This document shows, piece after piece, positions 1 through 7,450 of a stretch of 41,514 nucleotides of DNA. Source of the DNA: Polaromonas sp. (GTDB taxonomy: Bacteria; Pseudomonadota; Gammaproteobacteria; Burkholderiales; Burkholderiaceae_C); the NCBI GenBank assembly GCA_030683705.1, contig JAUXPP010000163.1:1-41514 (forward strand), read 5' to 3'. A program made the position numbers and the translations under genes. The number at the start of each line of letters is the position of its first letter. The first letter of the stretch is position 1. The notes beneath the pieces are model-generated. The model saw only the letters and a program-made list of their open reading frames with translations, had not been told where the DNA came from and did not search any database.

Positions 1-785
1 TCAACACCAGACTGCTTGCACGTGGGGATGTCGCCCCAGGACATGTCCTTTGTGACCTTCGCTTTATACGGGAGACGCACGCTGTCAAACACGCAAAGGG
101 GACGCAACTGGCCGGCACGCCATTGCGCCACCGCCTCAATCGGATTGTTCACGGAAGAGTCAATGTGCTTGCCGACGAGTTGCACCGCCACGTCGCCACC
201 ACCACGAAACGGAATATAAATAAATTTGGTGCCAGTCTGCTTTTCGAGGGCCACGGTGATAATCTGGTCTTCCTGCTTTGACCCGGTGCCCCCCATCTTC
301 ATTTTGCTCGCGCCGGCTTTCTTCACCGCATCGACGTACTCCTTGGCAGTCTTATACGGTGAGGCGGCGTTAACCCACAATACGAACTGGTCAAGCGCCA
401 GCATGGACACTGGGGTCATGTCGCGCCAGTTGAACGGAACGCCTGTTGCCATGGGGGTGGTGAACAGGTTGGACAAGGTGATGATGATTTTGTGCGGGTC
501 ACCCTTGGATCCCTTGACCTCAAGAAAGCCCTCGGCGCCTGCACCGCCGGATTTGTTCACCACGATCAGCGGTTCTTTCATCAACTTGTGTTTGATGACG
601 ATGCCTTGAATCAACCGGGCCATCTGGTCGGCGCCGCCGCCCGTGCCCGCGGGGACAACGAACTCGACCGGCTTGGTGGGTTCCCAGGCCGCGTGTGCCG
701 GAACGGTTGCCAATGCCATCGCTGCGATTGCGCTGGTGGCCGCCGTTGCCAGGCTGCTCTTGATCATTGCGAGTCTGCTTTTCAT
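1..785 (-). CDS. Bug/TctC-family tripartite tricarboxylate transporter receptor (3' end outside window)
   Basis: Periplasmic solute-binding receptor of the Bug/TctC type, which normally hands a carboxylate-like ligand to a TctAB membrane permease. About 261 codons are visible and the frame stays open to the window edge, so the C-terminus is missing. The first 32 residues form a signal peptide ending in VPAHA. The mature part begins AWEPTKPVEFVVPAGTGGGAD, the usual Bug start, and later has GGTGSKQEDQI and FIYIPFRGGGDVAVQLVGKH, typical of the ligand pocket. The ATG at 785 is preceded by AGGAGA (793-798), which supports this start. Met at codon 7 is a weaker alternative. No TctA or TctB gene is visible. 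Orphan Bug receptors are common in betaproteobacteria, so the ligand cannot be guessed. Confidence 0.9.
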   Translation of the reverse strand, partial: MKSRLAMIKSSLATAATSAIAAMALATVPAHAAWEPTKPVEFVVPAGTGGGADQMARLIQGIVIKHKLMKEPLIVVNKSGGAGAEGFLEVKGSKGDPHKIIITLSNLFTTPMATGVPFNWRDMTPVSMLALDQFVLWVNAASPYKTAKEYVDAVKKAGASKMKMGGTGSKQEDQIITVALEKQTGTKFIYIPFRGGGDVAVQLVGKHIDSSVNNPIEAVAQWRAGQLRPLCVFDSVRLPYKAKVTKDMSWGDIPTCKQSGV

Positions 786-866
786 TGCTTTGTCTCCTGT
801 GTTGGTTAACTTGAACTTGAAGTGGAAATTCTTGTTGATTCCCTGACTGGAACGTACCACACCGGT

Positions 867-879
867 ATGGTCTTACCAA
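867..879. promoter_or_regulatory. GntR/FadR-subfamily operator-like site
   Basis: The core TGGTCTTACCA (868-878) is a perfect TGGT-N3-ACCA inverted repeat. On the minus strand it reads TTGGTAAGACCA. FadR-subfamily regulators such as FadR and PdhR bind sites of this TGGT-N3-ACCA form. It lies about 85 bp upstream of the Bug receptor start and could control that gene. No GntR gene is in the window, so the regulator is unknown. Confidence 0.45.
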
Positions 880-893
880 CCGGGTCAAAACTT

Positions 894-909
894 CTTGACG
901 GGGGTCAAG
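894..909. repeat. Short perfect inverted repeat CTTGAC-GGGG-GTCAAG
   Basis: Six-base arms CTTGAC and GTCAAG flank a GGGG loop, in the region between two divergent genes. It may be a second operator or part of a promoter, since the arm resembles a -35 TTGAC on either strand. Function is unproven. Confidence 0.35.
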
Positions 910-1091
910 TTTGCCCAATTTTCGAGAGACGCTAGGGTTTGTCCGGGGGGTGCCTCCGGCGAACATGGTGTGGGCGATAGCGTTACTCCCTAGGCGTAAT
1001 TTCTTTTGCGCGCATTAGGATGAATTCGGGGTTCGGTACATCGTGCACCGGATTTGGGAAAGACATAATTTTTTACAAAAGAGGCAAACCC

Positions 1092-1988
1092 ATGAACAAG
1101 CGATGGCTGCTGATCCTTTCGGTGCCGTTTTCGATCTCCGTGCACGCGCAGTCGTGCGAGGGAGGCCTGTACCTCAACCCGCAAGTGATCCGCGGGGAGG
1201 GGTCTTCGCAGACCGAAAGTGCACTCCGCGAACTGATCGAGTTTGTCCGGCCGACCGGACTGTCTGTTGCTCCGGTCCTGAATATCCGCGAGACGCAGGA
1301 TGTGCTCAACGCCATCAAGAAGCCGGTGCCACCGTGCTGGGTCTATGGCAATCCGGTGGTGGGACTGGCGTCGGCGTACCGGCCGGTGGCGATTAACGTG
1401 GATCCCATCCAGTCGGCCGTGCTGCTTCTGGCGGACATCGGGTCGGTGAAGGATGGCAAACCGGTTGACCTGAAGTCCCTGCCGCCGGAGCAACAGGCCA
1501 AGGTGCTGGCCAAGCTCAAGACGACCAGTTGTTTCGGCATGAAAAGTGGCGTGACCACCTCGCTGGTGAAAGCCGAAAAATTTTGCGGAACAGTGGTGGA
1601 GGTCATGCCGCAACAGGGCCTGGGCCAGAGCTACCTGCCGACCAAGGCTGCTTTCCACTGGCAGGCCGACAGGTGGGTGGGATTGATTACCCGGCTGCAG
1701 TCGGCCCAGTCGGCCACCATGAAGAGCCATCACGGCACGGATGAGCGCATCCACATGGCCCAGCTTGTGGTGGTGCCGGCGACCAATGCAAGCTGGGGCT
1801 ACGGGCTGTATGTCCATCCCGGCGCGCCAGCAGATGCGGTGAAGAAGGCGGCAGTCCAGTTCACGTCGCTGAAAACGACCAATGCCCTGCTGCTCAAGGC
1901 CCTGGATCTCGGTGCCAAGTACGAATTTGCAACGCCCTCCGATGCAGCCGTACAGGCGATGAAGAAGTCGCTGGCTACCGAGCCTTGA
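1092..1988 (+). CDS. Secreted PhnD-like periplasmic binding protein, ligand unknown
   Basis: Predicted secreted protein of 298 residues. The start at 1092 gives a clean signal peptide (MNKRWLLILSVPFSISVHA, cut after residue 19) and has GAGG just upstream. The open frame extends further 5' but that part looks unrelated to a protein start. The mature part contains repeated elements reminiscent of PhnD-type phosphate/phosphonate-binding proteins, such as early LYLNPQVIRG and a later stretch on substrate-like turns, but identity is not certain. It has four cysteines in the mature chain (the first right after the cleavage site, then in PPCWVYG, TTSCFGMK and EKFCGT), which could form two disulfides. 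No ABC permease or ATPase is next to it, so a stand-alone sensing or scavenging role is possible. Confidence 0.6.
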   Translation: MNKRWLLILSVPFSISVHAQSCEGGLYLNPQVIRGEGSSQTESALRELIEFVRPTGLSVAPVLNIRETQDVLNAIKKPVPPCWVYGNPVVGLASAYRPVAINVDPIQSAVLLLADIGSVKDGKPVDLKSLPPEQQAKVLAKLKTTSCFGMKSGVTTSLVKAEKFCGTVVEVMPQQGLGQSYLPTKAAFHWQADRWVGLITRLQSAQSATMKSHHGTDERIHMAQLVVVPATNASWGYGLYVHPGAPADAVKKAAVQFTSLKTTNALLLKALDLGAKYEFATPSDAAVQAMKKSLATEP

Positions 1989-2021
1989 GGAGCCCGGTCC
2001 CGGTAGGGGGCAGGGCGGAGC

Positions 2022-3032
2022 TCAGGCGGCGAGCTGCAGCCGCACCTGGCCGCTTTCTGCGTGGATGGTCCGGGCGAGCAGCTTGACCAGCGCGTACAAG
2101 GTGTCGATGTGCGGTGTCGGCGTCTGTGTCAGCCGGCCCAGTTCCACCACGGAGCCGACCAGGGCGTCGATTTCGGGCGCACGCCCCGCCTCGATGTCCT
2201 GCAGCATGGACGTCTTGTGTTTGCCCACCTTCTCGGCGCCCGCGATGCGCTTCTCCAGCGTCACGCGGAAGGTGATCCCCAGCTTGTGGGCGACGTCCTG
2301 GGCTTCACGCATCATGTTGGCCGCCAGTTCGCGAGACAGCGGGAATTCGCAGATGTCCTGCAAGGTGGAGTGCGTCAGGCTGCTGATGGGATTGAACGTC
2401 AGGTTGCCCCAGAGTTTGAGCCAGATTTCGGAGCGGATGTTGTCCAGCACGGGGGCCTTGAAGCCGGCGTTTGCAAAACACTCGGAAACACGCGTGACCC
2501 GCTCGCTGGTCGTGCCGTCGAGTTCGCCCACCGGAAAGCGGTCCCCCTCGATGTGCCTGACCACGCCCGGCGCCACCAGTTCAGATGCCGGATAAACCAC
2601 GCAACCGATCACGCGCGCCGGCGGAATCCTGTCGGTCAGGATGCCCGTGGGATCGACGCTGTGCACCTGGCTGCCTTCCAGCGGTCCGCCGTGTTTGTGA
2701 AAATACCAGTAGGGGATGCCGTTCTGCATGGTCACCACGGTGGTGTGCGGCCCGAACAGCTTGGGCAGGTCGCCGGCCACGGCCTCGACCTGGTGGGCCT
2801 TCATCGCGAGGATCACCATGTCCTGCGGGCCCGCTTCGGCATAGTTGTTGGTGGCCTTGACACCGCTGGCGACATGTTCGCTGCCGTCGTGCATGATGAG
2901 TTTCATGCCGTTCCGGCGGATGGCGTCCAGGTTGGCGCCACGCACGATGAAGGTCACGTCTTCGCCCGCCAGCGCCAGTTTCACGCCCACATACCCGCCG
3001 ATGGCGCCGGCACCGATGATCGCAATCTTCAT
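2022..3032 (-). CDS. Ketopantoate reductase-family (PanE/ApbA) NADPH-dependent oxidoreductase
   Basis: Protein of 336 residues in the 2-dehydropantoate 2-reductase family, which reduces 2-oxo acids with NADPH. The N-terminus MKIAIIGAGAIGGYVGVKLA is a textbook GxGxxG Rossmann fold. MVILAMKAHQVEAV carries the conserved lysine and NLTFNPISSLT matches the family's substrate-site asparagine and serine region. The C-terminal half is helical, as expected. True PanE enzymes are near 300 residues; this one is somewhat longer and sits 21 bp upstream of nothing else in pantothenate synthesis. It follows on the same strand after the fumarylacetoacetase-family gene, so a catabolic 2-oxoacid or hydroxyacid reaction is as likely as vitamin B5 synthesis. 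I therefore give no gene symbol. Confidence 0.85.
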   Translation of the reverse strand: MKIAIIGAGAIGGYVGVKLALAGEDVTFIVRGANLDAIRRNGMKLIMHDGSEHVASGVKATNNYAEAGPQDMVILAMKAHQVEAVAGDLPKLFGPHTTVVTMQNGIPYWYFHKHGGPLEGSQVHSVDPTGILTDRIPPARVIGCVVYPASELVAPGVVRHIEGDRFPVGELDGTTSERVTRVSECFANAGFKAPVLDNIRSEIWLKLWGNLTFNPISSLTHSTLQDICEFPLSRELAANMMREAQDVAHKLGITFRVTLEKRIAGAEKVGKHKTSMLQDIEAGRAPEIDALVGSVVELGRLTQTPTPHIDTLYALVKLLARTIHAESGQVRLQLAA

Positions 3033-3053
3033 ACCTGTGTTTCCCGAAAAAAG

Positions 3054-3821
3054 TTATTCAAACCGGTTGCTGAGCCTGCCGATGCCGACTATCTCCACCG
3101 TGACGGTGCTGCCCGGCTTCATGGATCCCACCCCCACCGACGTGCCGCAGAGGATGATATCGCCCGGGTACAGGGTGATGTCCTGTGAAATCAGGCTGAC
3201 CAGTTGTTCCACTGAAAAGCGCATGTCGCTGATCGGGTAGTCCTGGCGGACTTCACCGTTGAGCACGGTCCTCACCACCAGTTTCGACGGATCAAGCCCG
3301 GTGGCCACCACCGGGCCGAACGGGCAGAAGGTGTCGAAGCCCTTGGCCCGTACCCACTGGGCAAAAGACGCATCGCGGTTCAGGATGTCGGCAACCGTCA
3401 CGTCGTTGGCGCAGGTGTAGCCAAACACATGGGCCAGGGCCTCGCGCTCGGGGACCTGCTTGCAGGTCTTGCCGATGACAATTCCCAACTCGCCTTCAAA
3501 CACAACCTTGCCGTCGCAGGGCGGCTTGCGGATGATGCCGCCCGGCTGAAGGTAGGAGTTGGGCGACTTGATCAGGTACAGGGGCTCGCTGGGCACCGCA
3601 AGCCCCAGCTTTTCCCCCAGCGCGTGGAAGTTGTTCCACAGGGCGATGACCTTGGTGGGTTCCACCGGCGTCAGCAGTTCGACGCCGGCCAGCGGGAGGA
3701 GGCGCTGGGTCGGGATGGCCCGAGTGAACATGTCGCCTTCGCAGACCCGCACCTGTTCGCCTTGCAGGATGCCGAAGCGGACCGTCTGATCTTCCCTGAA
3801 CCGTACCCAGTGATTCGTCAT
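3054..3821 (-). CDS. Fumarylacetoacetate hydrolase-family protein
   Basis: Protein of 255 residues in the FAH superfamily, whose members hydrolyse, decarboxylate or hydrate diketo acids during degradation of aromatic or carboxylic compounds with a bound divalent metal. The metal-site signature VVFEGELGIVIG is present, followed by GYTCANDVTVADI and the glycine-rich GDIILCGTSVGVGSMKPG typical of the C-terminal beta-roll. The short N-terminal segment WVRFREDQTVRFGIL is the usual FAH_N-like start. It lies between the reductase and the small cap-like protein on the same strand with gaps of 21 and 9 bp, so the three are probably one transcript. The exact substrate cannot be read from sequence. Confidence 0.9.
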   Translation of the reverse strand: MTNHWVRFREDQTVRFGILQGEQVRVCEGDMFTRAIPTQRLLPLAGVELLTPVEPTKVIALWNNFHALGEKLGLAVPSEPLYLIKSPNSYLQPGGIIRKPPCDGKVVFEGELGIVIGKTCKQVPEREALAHVFGYTCANDVTVADILNRDASFAQWVRAKGFDTFCPFGPVVATGLDPSKLVVRTVLNGEVRQDYPISDMRFSVEQLVSLISQDITLYPGDIILCGTSVGVGSMKPGSTVTVEIVGIGRLSNRFE

Positions 3822-3830
3822 CCCGCGCTT

Positions 3831-4211
3831 TCAGATCAGGGCGCTGGTCGCCGACCGCTGGGCCGAGGCACCGGCTGCGGCGTTGTGCCGTGTGGCGGCG
3901 CACATGAGCGTGTGGTGGGTCCAGCCGTCGGGTGCCGGGTGGGCCTTGCGCGCCATGTTGGCATAACAACGGGCCTGGGTGGTTTCGATGGCGTCGACCA
4001 GGAAGTCTGCTTCATAGGCGCGCAAAAGATGGGATTGCTCGGACTCAAGGTAGACGCGCACGCCGTCACGGCCATGTGCCTGAAGGCGGGTGTAGGTGGC
4101 GGCATCCCAGTACCAGGTCAGGCCCAGTTCCTCGAATGCAGCGTTGTAGGCGTGGCGGTGGGCTTCGGCGGCCTGGCCGGCGGCGGTCTGGGAAAGAAGG
4201 GCATTGAGCAT
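3831..4211 (-). CDS. Small protein resembling a HAD (CbbY-type) cap fragment, function unknown
   Basis: Protein of 126 residues. Its N-terminal part, HRHAYNAAFEELGLTWYWDA, resembles the cap-domain start of CbbY-type haloacid-dehalogenase phosphatases, where a conserved His-Arg/Ala-(F/Y)-N-x-A-F pattern precedes a GL-W-WD turn. The catalytic HAD core motifs (DxD, the lysine and the DD pair) are absent, so it cannot act as a HAD phosphatase alone. The C-terminal third is Ala/His/Ser-rich and not recognised. It is the first gene of the minus-strand group and is divergent from the LysR gene. It may be a stand-alone binding domain, or a remnant of a larger gene. The start at 4211 is the only sensible one and overlaps nothing. 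Confidence 0.5.
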   Translation of the reverse strand: MLNALLSQTAAGQAAEAHRHAYNAAFEELGLTWYWDAATYTRLQAHGRDGVRVYLESEQSHLLRAYEADFLVDAIETTQARCYANMARKAHPAPDGWTHHTLMCAATRHNAAAGASAQRSATSALI

Positions 4212-4301
4212 GTCGATTCTCCTGGTGGTGAGCGATCTGGTCGGGGTGACGGCGCTTTTTGCGCCGGGCTTGACGCAAATGTAGGCAGGAAAGATGATTA
4301 G

Positions 4302-4328
4302 CGATAGTTAAAGTATTTGATACTATCG
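4302..4328. promoter_or_regulatory. LysR-type operator: CGATAGT-N13-ACTATCG inverted repeat
   Basis: Perfect seven-base arms CGATAGT (4302-4308) and ACTATCG (4322-4328) sit in the divergent region, just upstream of the LysR gene. LysR-type regulators usually bind T-N11-A dyads of this size between their own gene and a divergent target. It is a good candidate for autoregulation and for control of the minus-strand catabolic genes. Confidence 0.6.
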
Positions 4329-4344
4329 ATAACTTATAAGTTAT
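4329..4344. promoter_or_regulatory. 16-bp perfect AT-rich palindrome next to the LysR start
   Basis: ATAACTTATAAGTTAT is a perfect 16-bp palindrome directly abutting the inverted repeat at 4302-4328 and ending 12 bp before the LysR start at 4357. It may be an activation/repression half-site pair or overlap the promoter. The strong base-composition contrast with surrounding GC-rich DNA suggests a maintained regulatory element. Confidence 0.5.
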
Positions 4345-4356
4345 ATATTGATCCCC

Positions 4357-5307
4357 ATGAAAAACGCGACATTGCGCCAGCTCAAGGTTTTCGAGTCAGT
4401 GGCCCGGCACCTGAGCTTTTCGCGGGCTGCCGAGGAAATGCACCTGTCGCAACCGGCGGTCTCCATCCAGGTGAAAAAGCTGGAGGACCACGCCGGGCTG
4501 CCGCTGTTCGAACAGCTTGGAAAGAAAATCCATCTGACGCCGGCGGGCGTGGAGATGCTGCATTCCAGCCGGATCATCATCCAGCAGTTCAAGGAAGTCG
4601 AAGATGCCATGGCGCAATTCAAGGGTGTTGCCGGCGGCAAACTCAACGTGGCCGTGATCAGCGCGGGTGACTATTTCCTGCCGCGGCTGCTGGTCGAGTT
4701 CGCGCGACGCCATTCCGGCGTGACGCTGGACTTTGGCGTCTGCAACCGCGAAGAGCTGCTCAGCCAGCTCAACGACAACCTGACCGACCTGGCCATCATG
4801 GTGCGGCCCCCACTGGGCCTGGACACGGTGAGCGAGGCTTTTGCGCCCCATCCCTATGTGGTGGTGGCGGCGCCCGACCACCCGCTGGCCAGCAAAAAAC
4901 GGATCCCGCTGTCGCGGCTGGCGCGCGAGCCCTTCGTGGTGCGGGAAAAAGGCTCCGATACCTGGAATTCCATGGAAGAGGGTTTCGGCGCCCATTTGGC
5001 CGATCTGAATATTGCCATGGAGATCAAGAGCACGGAAACCATCAAGCAGGCGGTGATGGCGGGCATGGGGGTGAGTTTTCTCTCTGCGCATACCATCAGC
5101 CGCGAGTTGCAGGTCGGCAGCCTGAGCGTGCTCGACGTGCAGGGCTTCCCGCTGATGTTGCACTGGTATGTGGTGCACCGGCGCAACAAGCGCCTGACAC
5201 CCGTGGCCCAGGCGTTCAAGACCTTTTTGATGAGCGACGGCGGGGCGCTGATCGAGCAGACCATCGGCTACCGGCCCAGGCCGGTGCCACCCCGCATCAA
5301 AAAATGA
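4357..5307 (+). CDS. LysR-family transcriptional regulator (CbbR-like)
   Basis: DNA-binding regulator of 316 residues. The N-terminal winged helix has TLRQLKVFESVARHLSFSRA and the recognition-helix pattern SQPAVSIQVKKLE, typical of LysR. A linker near residue 90 is followed by a two-lobe effector-binding domain. Overall it looks most like CbbR-type members. I chose the ATG at 4357; an upstream in-frame TTG at 4348 has no ribosome-binding site and would overlap the palindrome region. The gene is divergent from the small cap-like gene and the FAH and reductase genes, with the dense operator between them, which points to control of those genes. The effector is unknown. Confidence 0.9.
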   Translation: MKNATLRQLKVFESVARHLSFSRAAEEMHLSQPAVSIQVKKLEDHAGLPLFEQLGKKIHLTPAGVEMLHSSRIIIQQFKEVEDAMAQFKGVAGGKLNVAVISAGDYFLPRLLVEFARRHSGVTLDFGVCNREELLSQLNDNLTDLAIMVRPPLGLDTVSEAFAPHPYVVVAAPDHPLASKKRIPLSRLAREPFVVREKGSDTWNSMEEGFGAHLADLNIAMEIKSTETIKQAVMAGMGVSFLSAHTISRELQVGSLSVLDVQGFPLMLHWYVVHRRNKRLTPVAQAFKTFLMSDGGALIEQTIGYRPRPVPPRIKK

Positions 5308-5313
5308 GCAGGA

Positions 5314-6237
5314 TCAAACCGCCGGTCTGAACAGCTGGCGCTCGCGCGCGAAGTCCGCGGCATTCATTTTGGCGCCACCTTCGGGCCTGAGTTTGAGCAC
5401 CTCGATCTGGCCGCCGTGCGCGTTGATCAGGAAACCGGATTCCGTCACACCGGCGATGTCCCCGGGTTTGCCGCGCACCCCGGAAAAGACGCGCACCGGG
5501 TGTTTGCGGCAGTCATACAGCCAGACGCGCGTTTCTCCCAGCACCGTCCAGGCGCCGGGCGCCGGGTTGCAGGCGCGGATCAGGTTGTAGACCTGATCGA
5601 CATGATTGGCCCAGTTGATGCGCGACTCGTCCTCGTGGAACCAGCCTTCGTAGCTGGCCTGTGACTCATCCTGGGCGCGTTCCTGGTGCCCGCCTGCGGT
5701 CACCAGGTCGGCGGCCTCGAGCAGCGCCGCCACACCCATGGGAAACAGCTTGTTGAAATAAAGCTCGCCCAGGGTTTCATCGGACCCGATGGCGCATGAC
5801 TTCTGCAGCACCAGCGGCCCTTCGTCAAGACCATCGGTGGGCCGGAAGATGCTGATACCGGTCCGGGTCTCGCCCAGCGCAATCGGCCAGCTGATGGACG
5901 AGGGTCCGCGGTGCCGGGGCAGCAGCGATGGGTGAAACTGGATCGTGCCGCAGCGCGGGATGTTGACGAAGGTTTGCGGCGCGAACTGCACCACATAGGC
6001 CATCACGCCGATGTCGGCCTGCAGGTCGCGCATGGCCTGCTCCGCATAACTGCTCTTGAGGCTGCTGAACTGGTACACCGGCAGGTGCAGTGCCTGCGCG
6101 GCCACACGCAGCGCGTCGGGCCTGGCGCCAGCTTTTTCCGGCACGCAAAAGACACCGGCCACTTCGTCGCCGCGCGCCAGAAAGGCTTCCAGGGTGGCCT
6201 TGCCGAATTCCTGCTGGCCGATGAATGCAATTTTCAT
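5314..6237 (-). CDS. Formyltetrahydrofolate-dependent formyltransferase/hydrolase-like protein
   Basis: Protein of 307 residues in the formyltransferase superfamily. HPSLLPRHRGPSSISW and the GISIFRPTDGLDEGPLVL segment are closest to the hydrolase domain of 10-formyltetrahydrofolate dehydrogenase, and less like tRNA-Met formyltransferase, which has an Asn ahead of the catalytic His. The catalytic His and the Asp of DGLDEG are therefore present. The C-terminal OB-like part is retained (WANHVDQVYNLIRACNPAPGAW, then LKLRPEGG). It is convergent with the LysR gene only 6 bp apart, with no visible terminator. The TauE/SafE gene lies upstream on the same strand. Role is probably formyl-folate turnover or formylation of an unknown acceptor. 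Confidence 0.8.
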   Translation of the reverse strand: MKIAFIGQQEFGKATLEAFLARGDEVAGVFCVPEKAGARPDALRVAAQALHLPVYQFSSLKSSYAEQAMRDLQADIGVMAYVVQFAPQTFVNIPRCGTIQFHPSLLPRHRGPSSISWPIALGETRTGISIFRPTDGLDEGPLVLQKSCAIGSDETLGELYFNKLFPMGVAALLEAADLVTAGGHQERAQDESQASYEGWFHEDESRINWANHVDQVYNLIRACNPAPGAWTVLGETRVWLYDCRKHPVRVFSGVRGKPGDIAGVTESGFLINAHGGQIEVLKLRPEGGAKMNAADFARERQLFRPAV

Positions 6238-6301
6238 GGATGATTACCTGGAGCGGTGGGAACTTTTCTGGCCTGCCGCCGGGCCGTCCCAAGGCAAGGC
6301 C

Positions 6302-6321
6302 GCTCCCCCCCGGGGGGCAGC
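6302..6321. repeat. GC palindrome of a Comamonadaceae-type intergenic element
   Basis: A run of seven C followed by six G, flanked by GCT and AGC, gives a near-perfect 20-bp palindrome in the 117-bp gap between the formyltransferase-like and TauE/SafE genes. Similar C-run/G-run palindromes, with a surrounding GCCGCCGGGCC-like context, recur between genes in Comamonadaceae genomes in my recollection. It could terminate or pause transcription, but no T-run follows. Confidence 0.4.
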
Positions 6322-6354
6322 GTCGTACACGAAGGGACAAGCGTGGGGGCCATG

Positions 6355-7155
6355 TCAGCGAAACAGGAAGTATGCCGCGAGAACATAGAGCACCACCGCA
6401 AACACCTTTTTCAGCGGCCGGATGTCCATGCGGTGTGCGGTACGCGCGCCCAGCGGTGCGGTGCACATGCTGGCCAGCGAGACCACGATCAGGCCTGGCA
6501 GGTAGAGGTAGCCGATGGAGCCGGGCGGCATCTCGGGCATGCCCTGGCCGGCCCAGATGTAGCCCAGCGTGCCGGCCAGCGCGATCGGGAAACCGAGCGC
6601 AGCCGACGTGCCGACCGCATCGTGGATTTTTACGTTGCACCAGGTCATGAAGGGCACCGATACAAAGGCACCGCCGGCGCCGACCAGCGCGGACAACATG
6701 CCGATCACCCAGCCCATGCTGAAGGTGCCCAGGCGGCCGGGCAGGGTGCGGCTCGGTTTGGGTTTGCGGTCCAGGAACATCTGCGTGGCAGAAAACGCCA
6801 CGAACACCGCGAACAGGATGCCCAGAGCCTTGCCCGGAAGGGCCACGGCGAGTTGCGCGCCGACCAGCGAGCCGAGCAGGATGCCGGGCGCCAGCAGCCG
6901 GACGATGGGCCACAACACGGCGCCGCGGCGATGGTGGGCGCGCACCGATGACATCGAGGTAAAGCAGATGGTGGCCAGCGAGGTGGCCACCGCCATTTTC
7001 ACGGTGTAGTCCGCCGGGTAGCCCTTGGCCGTCAGGATGAAGGTCATGAACGGCACCATCAGCATGCCGCCGCCTATGCCCATCAGACCGGCGAGAAAGC
7101 CGGTGACGCTGCCCAGCAGCAGGAGTTCGGCAATGATTTGCGGTTCAAGAAACAT
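6355..7155 (-). CDS. TauE/SafE-family sulfite/anion exporter
   Basis: Integral membrane protein of 266 residues with about eight hydrophobic segments. The N-terminus has GFLAGLMGIGGGMLMVPFMT and the second half a matching GMLSALVGAGGAFVSVPFMTW. This repeated G-(I/A)-GGG pattern is the TauE/SafE signature. Members export sulfite, sulfoacetate or other organic anions, but the substrate here is not evident. It lies downstream of the 6S RNA gene on the same strand, and the T-run after 6S (7185-7192) is 30 bp before its ATG at 7155. Its own promoter is not obvious. The following formyltransferase-like gene could be cotranscribed. Confidence 0.9.
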   Translation of the reverse strand: MFLEPQIIAELLLLGSVTGFLAGLMGIGGGMLMVPFMTFILTAKGYPADYTVKMAVATSLATICFTSMSSVRAHHRRGAVLWPIVRLLAPGILLGSLVGAQLAVALPGKALGILFAVFVAFSATQMFLDRKPKPSRTLPGRLGTFSMGWVIGMLSALVGAGGAFVSVPFMTWCNVKIHDAVGTSAALGFPIALAGTLGYIWAGQGMPEMPPGSIGYLYLPGLIVVSLASMCTAPLGARTAHRMDIRPLKKVFAVVLYVLAAYFLFR

Positions 7156-7187
7156 TCGGGCCGGGCCGGGCCCGAAAGGAGATCAAA

Positions 7188-7367
7188 AAAAAGGTGTCTG
7201 CAAGTGCCACCGGACCGTCATCCTGAACCGGGGTTCAGGTGGGCGAGGGCAGTCAGGTTTCGGGTTCGTCTGACGCGAGACGATCACGCCTGCCGGACAA
7301 TTTACCAAGCCCGTGCTCGTAGAGCATTGGTTCAAGGAAATATAAAGCCCGGTGCGCACCGCAGACG
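7188..7367 (-). ncRNA. ssrS: 6S RNA
   Basis: Regulatory RNA of about 180 nt that binds sigma-70 RNA polymerase. It starts 7 nt after a strong -10 TACAAT (plus strand 7373-7378). The ends pair through GTCTGC (7366-7361) and GCAGAC (7201-7196). The 3' half has a CACCTGAACCCCGGTTCAGG hairpin matching the CACCUUGAACC...GGUUCAAGG element of E. coli 6S. The 5' half contains TATATTTCCTTGAACC and GAGCACGGGCTTGG. A run of eight T on the transcribed strand (7185-7192) follows. Position immediately downstream of zapA is the classic ssrS location in proteobacteria, which strongly supports the call. Exact ends are estimates. Confidence 0.85.
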
Positions 7368-7372
7368 ATCTC

Positions 7373-7378
7373 ATTGTA
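7373..7378 (-). promoter_or_regulatory. 6S RNA -10 element TACAAT
   Basis: TACAAT matches the sigma-70 -10 consensus TATAAT at five of six bases and is 6-7 nt from the predicted 6S start. The -35 region is weak (about CTGCAC at 17-bp spacing). Confidence 0.55.
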
Positions 7379-7450
7379 GGCGCTTGTGGCTGGCCGTGCA
7401 GCCTCTTCCGGGGGCGTGGCGCTGTCGGCTTGCAGTCGCGCGGCGCCGCC

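Larger units (their letters stand above)
786..1091. other. Divergent intergenic region with operator-like repeats
   Basis: This gap separates the divergent Bug receptor and PhnD-like genes. It holds two inverted repeats listed separately (867-879 and 894-909). I see no RNA gene, and no convincing paired -35/-10 promoter that I would mark. No coding sequence is supported here. Confidence 0.5.
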
